In this document: positions 17,139 to 17,186 of the stretch, one piece after another
Layout of the letters: each line of letters starts with the position of its first letter
Position numbering within the stretch: position 1 is the first letter of the stretch
NCBI GenBank assembly: GCA_003049465.1
Contig: PYSS01000250.1
Coordinates: 1-17,186 of the forward strand
Source: Magnaporthiopsis rhizophila
Taxonomy: Eukaryota > Ascomycota > Sordariomycetes > Magnaporthales > Magnaporthaceae
Length of the DNA: 17,186 nucleotides
Reading direction: 5' to 3'
Notes under the pieces: generated by a model
Told to the model about the DNA's origin: nothing
The model's database searches: none
Seen by the model: the letters and a program-made list of their open reading frames with translations, nothing else
Position numbers and translations under genes: made by a program

Positions 17139-17186
17139 ATGCCTCGGCACCACAACACGCCTAAAGGATATGTTGACGAGATCCCC
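17139..17186 (+). CDS. Start of a protein-coding gene, truncated by window end
   Basis: An ATG in a strong fungal start context (GCACAATGCC, with A at -3... CACA before ATG) opens a frame of 16 codons, MPRHHNTPKGYVDEIP, that runs off the window. The preceding 60 bases are rich in A and C with few G (AACATCAAAACAAAGTC, CAATCAATTTGCACA), typical of fungal 5' leaders. No family can be named from 16 residues. Confidence 0.5.
   Translation, partial: MPRHHNTPKGYVDEIP

Noticed and set aside
1..17186. Secondary-metabolite cluster, defence system, CRISPR array or intact transposon
   Set aside because: No core biosynthetic enzyme, transposase, reverse transcriptase, terminal repeats or spaced direct repeats were seen. 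The genes belong to unrelated functions.

Overview
The window looks like nuclear DNA of a filamentous ascomycete (Pezizomycotina, probably a Sordariomycete). Coding regions are GC-rich. The spliceosomal introns I can place are short (70 to 96 nt, plus one of 175 nt), with GT...AG ends and CTAAC-type branch sites. Leaders are pyrimidine-rich, and the gene families are fungal: a DUF3433 membrane protein, a cytosolic GlnRS, a MacroD-type macrodomain protein and an intracellular-type GH5 hydrolase. No species is claimed.

Layout. 1-1643: no gene; it opens in a poly(A) run, holds a CA-rich block of degenerate repeats, then AT-richer DNA. 1644-2821 (-): decayed alpha/beta-hydrolase of the epoxide hydrolase/haloalkane dehalogenase type, with an intact intron but a frameshift, no usable ATG and an altered nucleophile elbow. 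3683-7894 (-): intronless 1403-residue DUF3433 membrane protein with a duplicated 3+1 transmembrane design. 7895-9764: DUF3433 leader/promoter and gene-free DNA. 9765-11827 (-): three-exon glutaminyl-tRNA synthetase (635 aa). 11828-12533: promoter shared head-to-head with the next gene, containing a perfect TGACTCA (Gcn4/CPC1-type) site. 12534-13752 (+): two-exon MacroD-type ADP-ribosylhydrolase (377 aa) with a presequence-like N-terminus and a second, better-placed in-frame ATG. 14334-15919 (-): three-exon GH5 glycoside hydrolase (471 aa) without a signal peptide. 15920-17138: divergent intergenic region with a tandem 14-bp repeat and a 14-bp palindrome. 17139-17186 (+): probable first codons of a gene that leaves the window.

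The genes do not form a pathway or cluster; this is mostly ordinary housekeeping/accessory fungal sequence. The points most worth following are possible dual targeting of the macrodomain protein, the amino-acid-control site in the GlnRS/macrodomain promoter, the duplicated topology of the DUF3433 protein, and the decaying hydrolase. I found no CRISPR array, rRNA, tRNA, intact transposon or secondary-metabolite core gene. Exon boundaries were set by reading splice sites and family-conserved protein junctions by eye, not by a gene finder or transcripts.
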